Below are positions 25,978 to 34,005 of a stretch of 64,000 nucleotides of DNA, piece after piece; positions within the stretch are counted from its first letter, which is position 1; each line of letters begins with the position of its first letter. A program made the position numbers and the translations under genes. The notes below the pieces were generated by a model, which was given only the letters and a program-made list of their open reading frames with translations, made no database searches and was not told where the DNA came from. Where the stretch lies: the NCBI GenBank assembly GCA_965660675.1, contig CBFIAU010000003.1, forward strand, positions 216,459 through 280,458, read 5' to 3'. This stretch comes from UBA12202 sp002691725 (GTDB lineage Bacteria; Pseudomonadota; Alphaproteobacteria; Puniceispirillales; UBA1172).

Positions 25978-27264
25978 ATGCAGTCAAAACACTCCGCAAA
26001 TATAGATAATTTAGATAAACGTGTTTGGTATGAGAAGCCGCATATTCTTCTCATGATTACGGCGGCGGCGATGCCCATTAGTTTTGTATCATGGTCAACT
26101 TTGATTAATAATTTTGCCGTTGAGCAAGCGGCGTTTTCGGGTCGCGAAATTGGCATATTGCAATCGCTTCGTGAAGTGCCGGGGTTTCTGTCTTTTCTTG
26201 TTGTCTATTTATTGCTGTTTATGCGTGAACAGCGGTTATCGCTAATCGCGCTGGGATTGTTAGGCTTAGGCACGGCAATGACGGGATATTATCCATCCAT
26301 TATCGGATTATATATCACCACGGTAATTGCTTCTATCGGGTTTCATTATTATGAAACCTGTCATCAGTCATTGGCGATGCAGTGGCTTGATAAAAAAACC
26401 GCACCGATGATGTTGGGACGGATTTATGGCGTCGCATCAATGGCGCAAGTCGCAACTTTATTGGCTATTTTTCTGATGGTGATTATGCTGACGCCGGGCT
26501 TTCAGCCGACTATGCTGCTCTATGGTGAGGCGGTGCCATCGTCGCTCAGCAGTTATCAGATTATGTATGTGGTGTTTGGTGTCACGACATTAGGCATGGC
26601 GCTGGTTGGGTATTTTTATTTCCCGTTTTTCAAAATAGGCAGCAACCAAAATAAAAGCATAATTATTCGGCCGCGATATTGGCTCTATTACGCCTTGATT
26701 TTCATGTCAGGGGCGCGGCGCCAGATTTTTGTTGTTTTTGCGGGTTTCCTTATGGTTGAAAAGTTTGGCTATTCGATTGGTCAAATTGCGTTTTTGTTTC
26801 TCATCAATGCGATCATGAATATCTGGCTGGCACCGCTGGTCGGACGCATGATTAACACGATTGGTGAACGGCGCTCGCTGATCCTTGAATATATTGGCCT
26901 AATCGGTGTCTTTACAGCATATGCTTTTGTTTCCAACGCGACTATTGCGGCGGCACTTTATATCATTGACCATATGTTTTTTGCGCTCGCTATTGCAATT
27001 AAAACCTATTTTCAGAAAATTGCTGATCCTGCCGATTTTGCTGGAACATCAAGCGTTGCTTTCACCATTAATCATATTGTTGCGGTATTTCTGCCTGCGG
27101 TATTTGGGCTAATCTGGCTCGTCTCCCCGCCATTAGTATTTTTGACTGGGGCTGCTTTGGCTGGCATATCGCTGATACTGGCGTTTAATGTTCCGCATCA
27201 CCCTGATCAAGGAAATGAGGTTATGATTGGCTATAAAGGCCAAGTCCCTGTTGCGGGAGAATAG
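25978..27264 (+). CDS. MFS transporter
   Basis: A 428-residue membrane protein with about twelve hydrophobic segments in two halves, separated by a polar stretch near residues 215-235 (FKIGSNQNKSIIIRPR). The loop between helices of the second half (PLVGRMINTIGERRSLILEY) is a recognisable MFS motif-A-like sequence. Transported compound is unknown. It is followed after 48 bases by an FAD oxidoreductase in the same direction, so the two may be cotranscribed. Confidence 0.8.
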   Translation: MQSKHSANIDNLDKRVWYEKPHILLMITAAAMPISFVSWSTLINNFAVEQAAFSGREIGILQSLREVPGFLSFLVVYLLLFMREQRLSLIALGLLGLGTAMTGYYPSIIGLYITTVIASIGFHYYETCHQSLAMQWLDKKTAPMMLGRIYGVASMAQVATLLAIFLMVIMLTPGFQPTMLLYGEAVPSSLSSYQIMYVVFGVTTLGMALVGYFYFPFFKIGSNQNKSIIIRPRYWLYYALIFMSGARRQIFVVFAGFLMVEKFGYSIGQIAFLFLINAIMNIWLAPLVGRMINTIGERRSLILEYIGLIGVFTAYAFVSNATIAAALYIIDHMFFALAIAIKTYFQKIADPADFAGTSSVAFTINHIVAVFLPAVFGLIWLVSPPLVFLTGAALAGISLILAFNVPHHPDQGNEVMIGYKGQVPVAGE

Positions 27265-27312
27265 CAGTTATCAATATATCAGAAGAATGCAGAAGGTTGA
27301 GGATAGTGGTAA

Positions 27313-28422
27313 ATGGTTGATGCAAAAACAGATAGATTGATTATTGGGGCAGGGGCTGTAGGCCTGGCCATAGCTCGTCAATTGGCCATGGCAGGTGATC
27401 AGGTTGTGCTTATTGAGAGCAATTCCAGTTTTGGGATGGAAACATCATCGCGTAATTCTGAGGTGATCCATGCTGGTATTTATTATCCTGCTAATTCCCA
27501 TAAAGCGCGGCTATGCGTGAAGGGCGCGCATATGATGTATGCGTATTGTGCCGCGCGTGGGGTTAAAACTAACCAGCTCGGCAAGCTTATTGTGGCAACA
27601 GACCACGAACAAGAAGCAAGGCTGGACACGATATTAACGGCAGGCAAGGCAAATGATGTGCCGGATTTAACGCTTATTGGCAAAGATCAGGTCCATGCTC
27701 TTGAACCTGATCTGCGGGCAGTGGCGGCTATCCATTCGCCGTTTACAGGTGTTGTTGATAGCCATAATTATATGGCGGCACTTGAGGCTGATGCCGAAAA
27801 CCACGGGGCTATTATCGCCTATCAAAGCCGATTTATTGATGCCGAAAAACATTCATATGGATATCATGTCAGGATTAATAGCCAAGGCGAAGAAATCATA
27901 TTTGCCTGTCAGACATTGATTAACGCCGCCGGGCATGGCGCCCATTTGGTCTCACATGCTATTAGCGGTATTGCCGCCGATACCACCCCGCCGCACTATA
28001 TGGCAAAAGGCCAATATTTCACGACGACACGCAAACCGCCGTTTCAGCATTTGATTTATCCTGTGCCGTCGGGTGGCGGTCTAGGGATACATTTAACGCT
28101 GGATTGTAGTGGTGGCGCGCGTTTTGGCCCCGATATTAATTGGGTTGATCAGCCCTCATACGATGTTGATCCAGCATATGCAGACCAATTTCACCAATCC
28201 ATTAGCACCTATTGGCCAGCCCTGAAGCGCGATGAATTGGTGCCGGCATGGGCAGGATTGCGGCCAAAAATATGGCCGGATGGCAGTCATTTTCAGGATT
28301 TTACTTTCCATGATGCCAGCATCCATGGCTGTGAAGGCTATCTGGCGCTTTATGCCATAGATTCGCCCGGCCTGACATCTAGTCTGGCTATCGCTGAATA
28401 TGTGGCGGAAAGGCTAATATAA
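27313..28422 (+). CDS. FAD-dependent oxidoreductase (L-2-hydroxyglutarate dehydrogenase-like)
   Basis: A 369-residue DAO-family flavoprotein. The N-terminal FAD fold is LIIGAGAVGLAIARQLAMAGDQVVLIES, followed by SSRNSEVIHAGIYYP, which is the signature of the L-2-hydroxyglutarate oxidase/dehydrogenase (LhgO/L2HGDH) branch. The C-terminal part has PAWAGLRPK and the closing GYLALYAIDSPGLTSSLAIAEYV FAD contact. Substrate in this organism is inferred from family only. Its stop codon lies 2 bases before a 15-base tandem array that separates it from a convergent gene. Confidence 0.85.
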   Translation: MVDAKTDRLIIGAGAVGLAIARQLAMAGDQVVLIESNSSFGMETSSRNSEVIHAGIYYPANSHKARLCVKGAHMMYAYCAARGVKTNQLGKLIVATDHEQEARLDTILTAGKANDVPDLTLIGKDQVHALEPDLRAVAAIHSPFTGVVDSHNYMAALEADAENHGAIIAYQSRFIDAEKHSYGYHVRINSQGEEIIFACQTLINAAGHGAHLVSHAISGIAADTTPPHYMAKGQYFTTTRKPPFQHLIYPVPSGGGLGIHLTLDCSGGARFGPDINWVDQPSYDVDPAYADQFHQSISTYWPALKRDELVPAWAGLRPKIWPDGSHFQDFTFHDASIHGCEGYLALYAIDSPGLTSSLAIAEYVAERLI

Positions 28423-28423
28423 T

Positions 28424-28483
28424 TTAACCAAGAACACCTTAACAAAGAACACCTTAGCAAAGAATACCTTAACCAAGAATAGC
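28424..28483. repeat. 15-bp tandem repeat, 4 copies, between two convergent stop codons
   Basis: Units ttaaccaagaacacc, ttaacaaagaacacc, ttagcaaagaatacc and ttaaccaagaatagc begin at 28424, 28439, 28454 and 28469. The FAD oxidoreductase stops at 28422; the Ldh-family gene on the other strand stops at 28469-28471, inside the last unit. On the minus strand each further unit holds another in-frame TAA. Confidence 0.9.
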
Positions 28484-29494
28484 GGCAGGGTTTTTGATAT
28501 CCGCGCAAATGGTGTCGATGAGCGCTTTGTTGATATGACGGTCGCCGGTATCTTGCCTGTTTTGATGACGTCTTGCCCCCGGCAGACGGACATCACCTAA
28601 ACTGGTCAGGCGATCAAAAAAAGCATCACTATGATCAGCCCAACCTGCGCCAGCCAGTTTTTCTGGATTAAGGGCCAGGATAAATTGTCCGCCTTGTGGG
28701 GGGCCGCCATCACCAATATCACGTTCTTTAGCCTCATAGGAAAAGGCTTCACCGATTAGCCCGCCTGCCAGCAATTCTACCATCATTGCAATGGCTGAAC
28801 CTTTATGCCCACCAAAAGGCAGCAAGACTCCGCCATTATTGATTGCCGCTGGATCAGTGGTTGCATTACCATCCGCATCCAGCCCGGTGCCTGCGGGGAC
28901 GGCGTGACCTTCGCGCATGGCAACCTGAACCTCACCCATCGCCATGGATGCGGTCGCCATATCAAACACCATCGGGTTTTTGCCAGGGCGCGGCCAAGCA
29001 AAGGAAATCGGATTTGTTCCAAAAAAGGCTTTCCCTGCCCCCGCCGGCGCAACCATTGGCATATAAGATACACAAGCAAGGCCTGCCAGATTTTCATTCG
29101 CCAATGCCTCAACCTCTGGCCATAACGCCGCCATGTGATGCGTATGGGTCATAGCAAGAACAGCAACACCTTGATCTTTTGCTGCTTTGATCAGATGCGG
29201 GATAGCGTGCCGCTGAACGATTGGCGCAAAGCCATTATCGCCATGGCATTTAACAATCGCGGCGGTCGGGGTGCTGACTTCTGGCTTAGCATTGCCTTTG
29301 ACCTTGCCTGATTTCAGCGATTTGATATAGGCAGGCATACGAAACAATCCATGGGATACAGACCCATCACGCTCGGCTGTAAAAATGGTATTGGCCAAGG
29401 CATCAGAATTATCATGATCGGCGCCATTATCACGCATGGCTTGATAAGCAAGCTGATAGATATTGTCCAGACTAAGGGCGATGGTTTCTGGCAT
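28469..29494 (-). CDS. Ldh/malate dehydrogenase family NAD(P) oxidoreductase
   Basis: A 341-residue member of the YlbC/ComC-type family, which reduces or oxidises 2-hydroxy acids (malate, lactate, ureidoglycolate, sulfolactate) with NAD(P). Family features visible are the ERDGSVSHGLFRMP segment with the catalytic-type histidine, VLAMTHTHHMAAL, the FFGTNPISFAWPR nucleotide-binding strand and LLPFGGHKGSAIAMMVELLAG. Upstream on the same strand is a thiolase gene (28-base gap), so the pair may be an operon. Substrate unknown. Confidence 0.88.
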   Translation of the reverse strand: MPETIALSLDNIYQLAYQAMRDNGADHDNSDALANTIFTAERDGSVSHGLFRMPAYIKSLKSGKVKGNAKPEVSTPTAAIVKCHGDNGFAPIVQRHAIPHLIKAAKDQGVAVLAMTHTHHMAALWPEVEALANENLAGLACVSYMPMVAPAGAGKAFFGTNPISFAWPRPGKNPMVFDMATASMAMGEVQVAMREGHAVPAGTGLDADGNATTDPAAINNGGVLLPFGGHKGSAIAMMVELLAGGLIGEAFSYEAKERDIGDGGPPQGGQFILALNPEKLAGAGWADHSDAFFDRLTSLGDVRLPGARRHQNRQDTGDRHINKALIDTICADIKNPAAILG

Positions 29495-29522
29495 GATAAA
29501 GGCTCCTTTTTAGATTTTGTAT

Positions 29523-30704
29523 TTAGATATTGATGTCAATGATAACGCTGATGCCCTGCCCACCACCGATACACATCGTCGCCAGACCCATGCGCGCAGA
29601 ACGGCGATGCAGCTCATGGATCAGTTTTGTCATGATGATGCTGCCGGTTGCGCCAACCGGATGACCAAGCGCAATCGCTCCACCATTTGGATTAACGATA
29701 TCTGATGGCAAGCCAAGCTCTTTTGTGACAGCACAGGCTTGCGCGGCAAAGGCTTCGTTGCTTTCCACAACATCAAGATCGGTTGTTTTCAGCCCGGCTT
29801 TTTCCAATGCCATTTTTGTTGCTGGAACAGGCCCCATGCCCATAATCCGTGGTGCAACACCGCCAAATCCATAGCTAACGATCTTGGCTAGCGGCGTCAG
29901 CCCATATTGATTAACCACCGCCTCTGAGGCAAGGATGAGCATGGCGCTTCCATCATTTATGCCTGATGAATTGCCTGCGGTAACCGCCCCATCTTTCTGG
30001 AAAGCCGCCCGTAATGCGCCAAGTCCGGCTTCATTTGTCTCAGCTCTGATATATTCATCTTTATCGAAAGTGATTGTGGCTTTGCGGCTTTTAATCTCAA
30101 TCGGTGTGATCTGGCTATCGAACCAGCCTTCGGCCTGCGCTTTGGCGGCGCGGCGTTGGCTCTCGGCAGCAAAGGCATCCATATCGTCACGGCTGATATC
30201 AAAATCGCTGGCAACATTTTCTGCTGTAATGCCCATATGTCCGATATCAAACGGATCATGAAGCGCTCCGACCATCATATCTTCAACCTTGGCGTCACCC
30301 ATTCTGGTACCCCAGCGCTGCGAGGGCAGCAGATAGCCGCCTTTGCTCATGACCTCAACACCGCCTGCCATAGCCGCCGTTGCATCCCCAAGCTGGATCA
30401 GCTGGGTTGCCGAAACAATGGCCTGAAGACCTGACCCACAGAGCCGGTTAACCGTCAATGCCGGCGCTTCCTCTGTCATTCCAGCACCGATAGAAATCGC
30501 CCGTGAGATATATTGGTCCCTGGCTTCGGTATGAATAACATGCCCAATGACCGCATGTTGAAGCGCCGATACCTCAATCTGGCTTTTGGTGATAGCGCTT
30601 TTGGCAATCGCAATGCCAAGGTCAATAGGCCGCATATCTTTCAGCGTGCCGCCAAAGCTCCCAATCGCTGAACGTGTGGCGGATACGATATAGACGGAAT
30701 TCAT
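29523..30704 (-). CDS. Acetyl-CoA acetyltransferase (thiolase)
   Basis: A 393-residue thiolase that condenses two acetyl-CoA or cleaves 3-ketoacyl-CoA. The acyl-accepting cysteine is C89 in NRLCGSGLQ, with NGGAIALGHPVGATG and the C-terminal CIGGGQG cysteine. ATG 30704 is preferred over 30743 because it carries a GGGAG ribosome binding site about 7 bases upstream and matches the family's start. It could use the acetoacetyl-CoA made by the synthetase at 3.8 kb. An imperfect 13-base duplication (29507-29532) covers its stop. Confidence 0.93.
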   Translation of the reverse strand: MNSVYIVSATRSAIGSFGGTLKDMRPIDLGIAIAKSAITKSQIEVSALQHAVIGHVIHTEARDQYISRAISIGAGMTEEAPALTVNRLCGSGLQAIVSATQLIQLGDATAAMAGGVEVMSKGGYLLPSQRWGTRMGDAKVEDMMVGALHDPFDIGHMGITAENVASDFDISRDDMDAFAAESQRRAAKAQAEGWFDSQITPIEIKSRKATITFDKDEYIRAETNEAGLGALRAAFQKDGAVTAGNSSGINDGSAMLILASEAVVNQYGLTPLAKIVSYGFGGVAPRIMGMGPVPATKMALEKAGLKTTDLDVVESNEAFAAQACAVTKELGLPSDIVNPNGGAIALGHPVGATGSIIMTKLIHELHRRSARMGLATMCIGGGQGISVIIDINI

Positions 30705-30716
30705 CTTTTGCTCCCT

Positions 30717-30752
30717 GCTGATCACAATATACCTGTTGATCACAATATAATG
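30717..30752 (-). repeat. 18-bp tandem duplication upstream of the thiolase start
   Basis: gctgatcacaatatacct and gttgatcacaatataatg are adjacent (18 bases apart) just upstream of the thiolase ribosome binding site; each contains TGATCACAATATA. Confidence 0.7.
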
Positions 30753-30875
30753 GTTGAGAAGATTTGGTCAAAACGCAATTTAGCGGCTTCTGTCACCAAA
30801 TAATATCTCATTGTAGTTACTTAAGGTATCCTGTTATTCTAGCATCTTTACCGTCTAACAAACAAGTTTGTTTCT

Positions 30876-31913
30876 ATGTCTGACCCTATCACACTACCCG
30901 CAAAAGCTAATATCCCTAACCCCAAAGATGGCGAGATTGTCGCTGTTGCGGAGGATATCTGGTGGATAAAAATGCCGCTACCGTTTCGGCTAAACCATGT
31001 CAATCTGTATGTCTTGCTTGCCGATGACGGATTGACGGTCATTGATACAGGTATTTACTCCGACCATATTGCCCAATGTTGGGATGCCCTGCTGGCAGCC
31101 CCGCCTTTTACCGATCACCCTGTCCGCCGGATTTTGGTAACCCATTACCATCCAGATCACATTGGCTATGCCCATAGCCTGTCTGAACGGACAGGCGCAG
31201 ACGTCTTGATGAGCCAGATTGAGCATGAAAAATCACTGGCATTAACAACGCTGGATGATGCGGCATTTGCCGACATGATGATCACACGCTATCGGATGTT
31301 TGGCTTTGATCAGGATATCCTTAATGCTCTGGCCGAACGCGGCAATCATTATAGTGATAAAATTACCAAAACCCCTGATGTGAGCTACCTCCATAGTGGC
31401 GATACGCTGACCAGCCTGTCAGGGGATTGGCATATCCGATGTGATCGCGGCCATTCAGAACATCATATCGGGCTTTATGATCAGGCGCGGCGGATTTACC
31501 TAAGTGGTGATTTTTTACTGCCTCGCATCACACCGAATATCGCAACGCCGCTAGCTGGTGCTGTTGATGATATGCTGGGGCATTACTTTGCCTATCTTGC
31601 TGATATGCTGACATGGGGTGATGATTGGCTGGTTTTGCCTGGCCATGATTGGGCGTTTCATGCGGTATCAACCCGTGCCGCCGGGTTAATTCGTCATCAC
31701 CAGCAACGCTTGGCACAATTGCTTGATCATGCTGATCATGCGCCATTAACCGTCAAAAGCGCTATGGATGCGTTGTTCCCGATGGAACTGAATGAGCATG
31801 AGAGGTATTTTGCCAGTGGTGAGGCGCATGCCCATCTCTATCATCTGGTTAAACAGAACGCCATGATATGCACCCCTGATCAGCATGGCGTTGAATATTA
31901 TGAGCTGCGCTGA
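30876..31913 (+). CDS. MBL-fold metallo-hydrolase
   Basis: A 345-residue metallo-beta-lactamase fold hydrolase. The dinuclear metal motif is THYHPDHIG (H90, H92, D94, H95), further ligands are in RCDRGHSEHHIGL and LSGDFLLPRI, and LPGHDWAFH carries the last histidine. A C-terminal helical extension of about 70 residues (from about 275) resembles the winged-helix tail of LACTB2/BLACT-type hydrolases. These act on thioesters, RNA or other substrates; none is indicated. It is divergent from the thiolase gene. Confidence 0.82.
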   Translation: MSDPITLPAKANIPNPKDGEIVAVAEDIWWIKMPLPFRLNHVNLYVLLADDGLTVIDTGIYSDHIAQCWDALLAAPPFTDHPVRRILVTHYHPDHIGYAHSLSERTGADVLMSQIEHEKSLALTTLDDAAFADMMITRYRMFGFDQDILNALAERGNHYSDKITKTPDVSYLHSGDTLTSLSGDWHIRCDRGHSEHHIGLYDQARRIYLSGDFLLPRITPNIATPLAGAVDDMLGHYFAYLADMLTWGDDWLVLPGHDWAFHAVSTRAAGLIRHHQQRLAQLLDHADHAPLTVKSAMDALFPMELNEHERYFASGEAHAHLYHLVKQNAMICTPDQHGVEYYELR

Positions 31914-32120
31914 CCATCACTATATAACGCTTCAAAAAGCAGACTTCAAAAATGCAGAATTGAAATTTAAGGCAAAGATGAATTAAAAAAAATATTTCTA
32001 AAATTTCAAATAAAATTAAAAATTATCAGTTTATTTTTCTCCAAACTATACCAATATCAAAAAGTTGTTTCTAAAACTGTTTCTTTAACCTTGGCACGTT
32101 AATAATGGAAACAGATCAAA

Positions 32121-33662
32121 ATGCAGTATTTTCCGATAAATATCCGCTGTTCTGACGCAACAATTATCGTTGTTGGTGGTGGCGAGGATGTGGTTGCCAA
32201 GATCAGGCTGTTATTGAAAACAGAAGCAAGGATTGCTGTTTTCGCCCCCAAAGCTGACCCAGCTATTGCCGCTTGGCATGATGAGGGGCGCTTGCATCAT
32301 TATCCGCGTCAACTTGCGCCACAAGACCTTGCCGCTAAAGACTTGGCCCCCAAAAACTACTCCAACACTCGGCTAGCTTATATTAGTGGTGCTGATAGCT
32401 CTATTCGGGATCAGGCTATCCATATGCTTGATAAACACAATATTCTCTATTGTGTTATTGATGATTTGCCTCGGTCGCGGTTTATCACGCCGGCTATTGT
32501 TGATCGTGATCCGGTGACAATTGCCATCGGCACAGAGGGCACAGCCCCTGTTCTAGCGCGCCGAATTAAAGCCATGATTGAGCAAAATCTGTCGCCGCAT
32601 ACAGGCATCTTAGCCGCTGTTTCAGGGCAGTTTAGACAATATGTAGCGCATTTTAGCGGCCGCTTTCGGCGGCAATTCTGGGGGCAGATATTTGATCATA
32701 TTGCGCCATCTGTTCTTGCGTCTGCTGATGACCATATCGCGGGGCGGCTTAACGCCGCCATGCATACGCATCTAAAAACAGTTAAGGCAAGCTCGAATGC
32801 GCCGCCGCCGCCGCATTTGGATCAGCCAGACTTGCCCAATAACAACCCGCTTGAGCCAATTGCGCTTGAGCCAGTTGCCCTTGAGCCAATTGCTTTTGTC
32901 TCTGCTGGCCCCGGTGACCCTGATCTGTTGACGGTGAAAGCCAGAACGTATCTGGATCAAGCCGAAGTCATTTTACATGACCGTTTAGTGCCGCCAGCTA
33001 TTTTGGAACTGGCTCGCCGTGAGGCGGTGATGATTGAGGTTGGCAAGACCGGCTATGGTGCCTCAACCCCGCAAGAGGACATCCATGCGTTGCTGATCAA
33101 GCATGGCGCATCTGGTGCTAATGTTGTTCGGCTGAAATCTGGTGATGCTGGCATTTTTGGTCGCCTTGATGAAGAATGTTCGGCATGCCGGAACGCTGGG
33201 CTGAGTGTTGTGGTTATCCCCGGTATCACCGCCGCCGCTGCCGCTGCTGCCAATATGAAAGTGTCGCTGACGAGGCGTGGGCGTAATTCAGAATGGCGGC
33301 TGTTAACCGCGCGTGACATGAAAGGCTTTGTTGATCATCAATGGCAAGACCTTGCTACATCTGGCGCTGTCTCTGCCATCTATATGGGACTGAAAGCCAT
33401 CCCGTTTTTGCAAGGCCGGTTGTTGATGCATGGCGGTGATCCTGCCTTGCCGATAACTCTTGCCAGTCAAGTCAGCCAGCCGCAACAGCGTTTTGTTGCA
33501 ACACGCTTAGGCCATCTGGCTGATGATAGTGTTAAAGCTCAGCTTACTGGCCCTGTTGTTATCATGCTTGGTCTGCATCCTGATCCCTCACTTGAGAATC
33601 AGGCGCATCTGGCGCATCGGGCGAAGCAGGGGTCTATTGGCAAGCAAAGGATATCGGCATGA
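32121..33662 (+). CDS. cysG: Sirohaem synthase
   Basis: A fused enzyme of 513 residues making sirohaem for sulfite reductase. N-terminal precorrin-2 dehydrogenase/ferrochelatase (about 1-220, with VVGGGEDVVAKI and the conserved SRFITPAIVDRDPVTIAIGTEG region) is followed by uroporphyrinogen-III methyltransferase (about 255-495, FVSAGPGDPDLLTVKA, then VIPGITAAAAAAA and YMGLK). The linker holds three LEPIA/LEPVA pentapeptide repeats. It is the first gene of cysG-DUF2849-cysI-DUF934; the next start overlaps its stop by 4 bases. Confidence 0.94.
   Translation: MQYFPINIRCSDATIIVVGGGEDVVAKIRLLLKTEARIAVFAPKADPAIAAWHDEGRLHHYPRQLAPQDLAAKDLAPKNYSNTRLAYISGADSSIRDQAIHMLDKHNILYCVIDDLPRSRFITPAIVDRDPVTIAIGTEGTAPVLARRIKAMIEQNLSPHTGILAAVSGQFRQYVAHFSGRFRRQFWGQIFDHIAPSVLASADDHIAGRLNAAMHTHLKTVKASSNAPPPPHLDQPDLPNNNPLEPIALEPVALEPIAFVSAGPGDPDLLTVKARTYLDQAEVILHDRLVPPAILELARREAVMIEVGKTGYGASTPQEDIHALLIKHGASGANVVRLKSGDAGIFGRLDEECSACRNAGLSVVVIPGITAAAAAAANMKVSLTRRGRNSEWRLLTARDMKGFVDHQWQDLATSGAVSAIYMGLKAIPFLQGRLLMHGGDPALPITLASQVSQPQQRFVATRLGHLADDSVKAQLTGPVVIMLGLHPDPSLENQAHLAHRAKQGSIGKQRISA
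32313..32357 (+). repeat. 15-bp degenerate repeat, 3 copies, coding in cysG
   Basis: Successive segments encode LAPQD, LAAKD and LAPKN within the N-terminal domain of CysG. The copies share cttg-cc and aagac or close variants. Confidence 0.65.
32851..32895 (+). repeat. 15-bp tandem repeat, 3 copies, in the CysG domain linker
   Basis: ttgagccaattgcgc, ttgagccagttgccc and ttgagccaattgctt start at 32851, 32866 and 32881 and encode LEPIA, LEPVA and LEPIA directly before the methyltransferase domain. Confidence 0.88.
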
Positions 33663-34003
33663 CTATGCTCTCTCAGGCCTATTATGTGATCACGGCAAAT
33701 CATCTCTATAATGGTGAGGTGGTGTTTTGGACAGATGCCGATCAATGGGGGTATCTTTTGTCTGAGGCCTATGCCTTTGATGCTAAAGAAGATGCTGATG
33801 ATAACCTTAGCCGTGTCCGTGCTGACCAGGTTGTTGGGGCGTATGTGATCATGGTTGAAAAAAATGCGAGCCAGCAGATCACGCCAACCCATCTGCGTGA
33901 AGCTATTCGCGCATCAGGGCCGTCCAATTACTTTCATGGAAAACAGCATGACCGTAATGCACCCCGTCTATCAGACTGGCTTCAATATCAGAAAGGAGCG
34001 TAA
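33659..34003 (+). CDS. DUF2849 family protein of the sulfite-reduction operon
   Basis: A 114-residue protein of unknown function, recognised as DUF2849 from its start (YYVITANHLYNGEVVFWTD) and its place between cysG and cysI, an arrangement I know from other alphaproteobacteria. It overlaps the ends of both neighbours by a few bases, so it is made in step with them. No metal site or membrane segment is obvious. A role in supplying electrons or cofactor to the reductase is only a guess. Confidence 0.8.
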   Translation: MTMLSQAYYVITANHLYNGEVVFWTDADQWGYLLSEAYAFDAKEDADDNLSRVRADQVVGAYVIMVEKNASQQITPTHLREAIRASGPSNYFHGKQHDRNAPRLSDWLQYQKGA

Positions 34004-34005
34004 TG

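Noticed and set aside
28424..28483. CRISPR array
   Set aside because: Units of 15 bases are directly adjacent with no spacers; the same holds for all other arrays here.
28414..28596. Frame encoding KVFF/KVFL repeats near the tandem array
   Set aside because: It is a readout of the 15-base repeat in another frame of the Ldh-family gene end.
26000..32000. Genomic island or prophage
   Set aside because: No integrase, transposase, phage structural gene or flanking direct repeats; base use looks like the neighbours.
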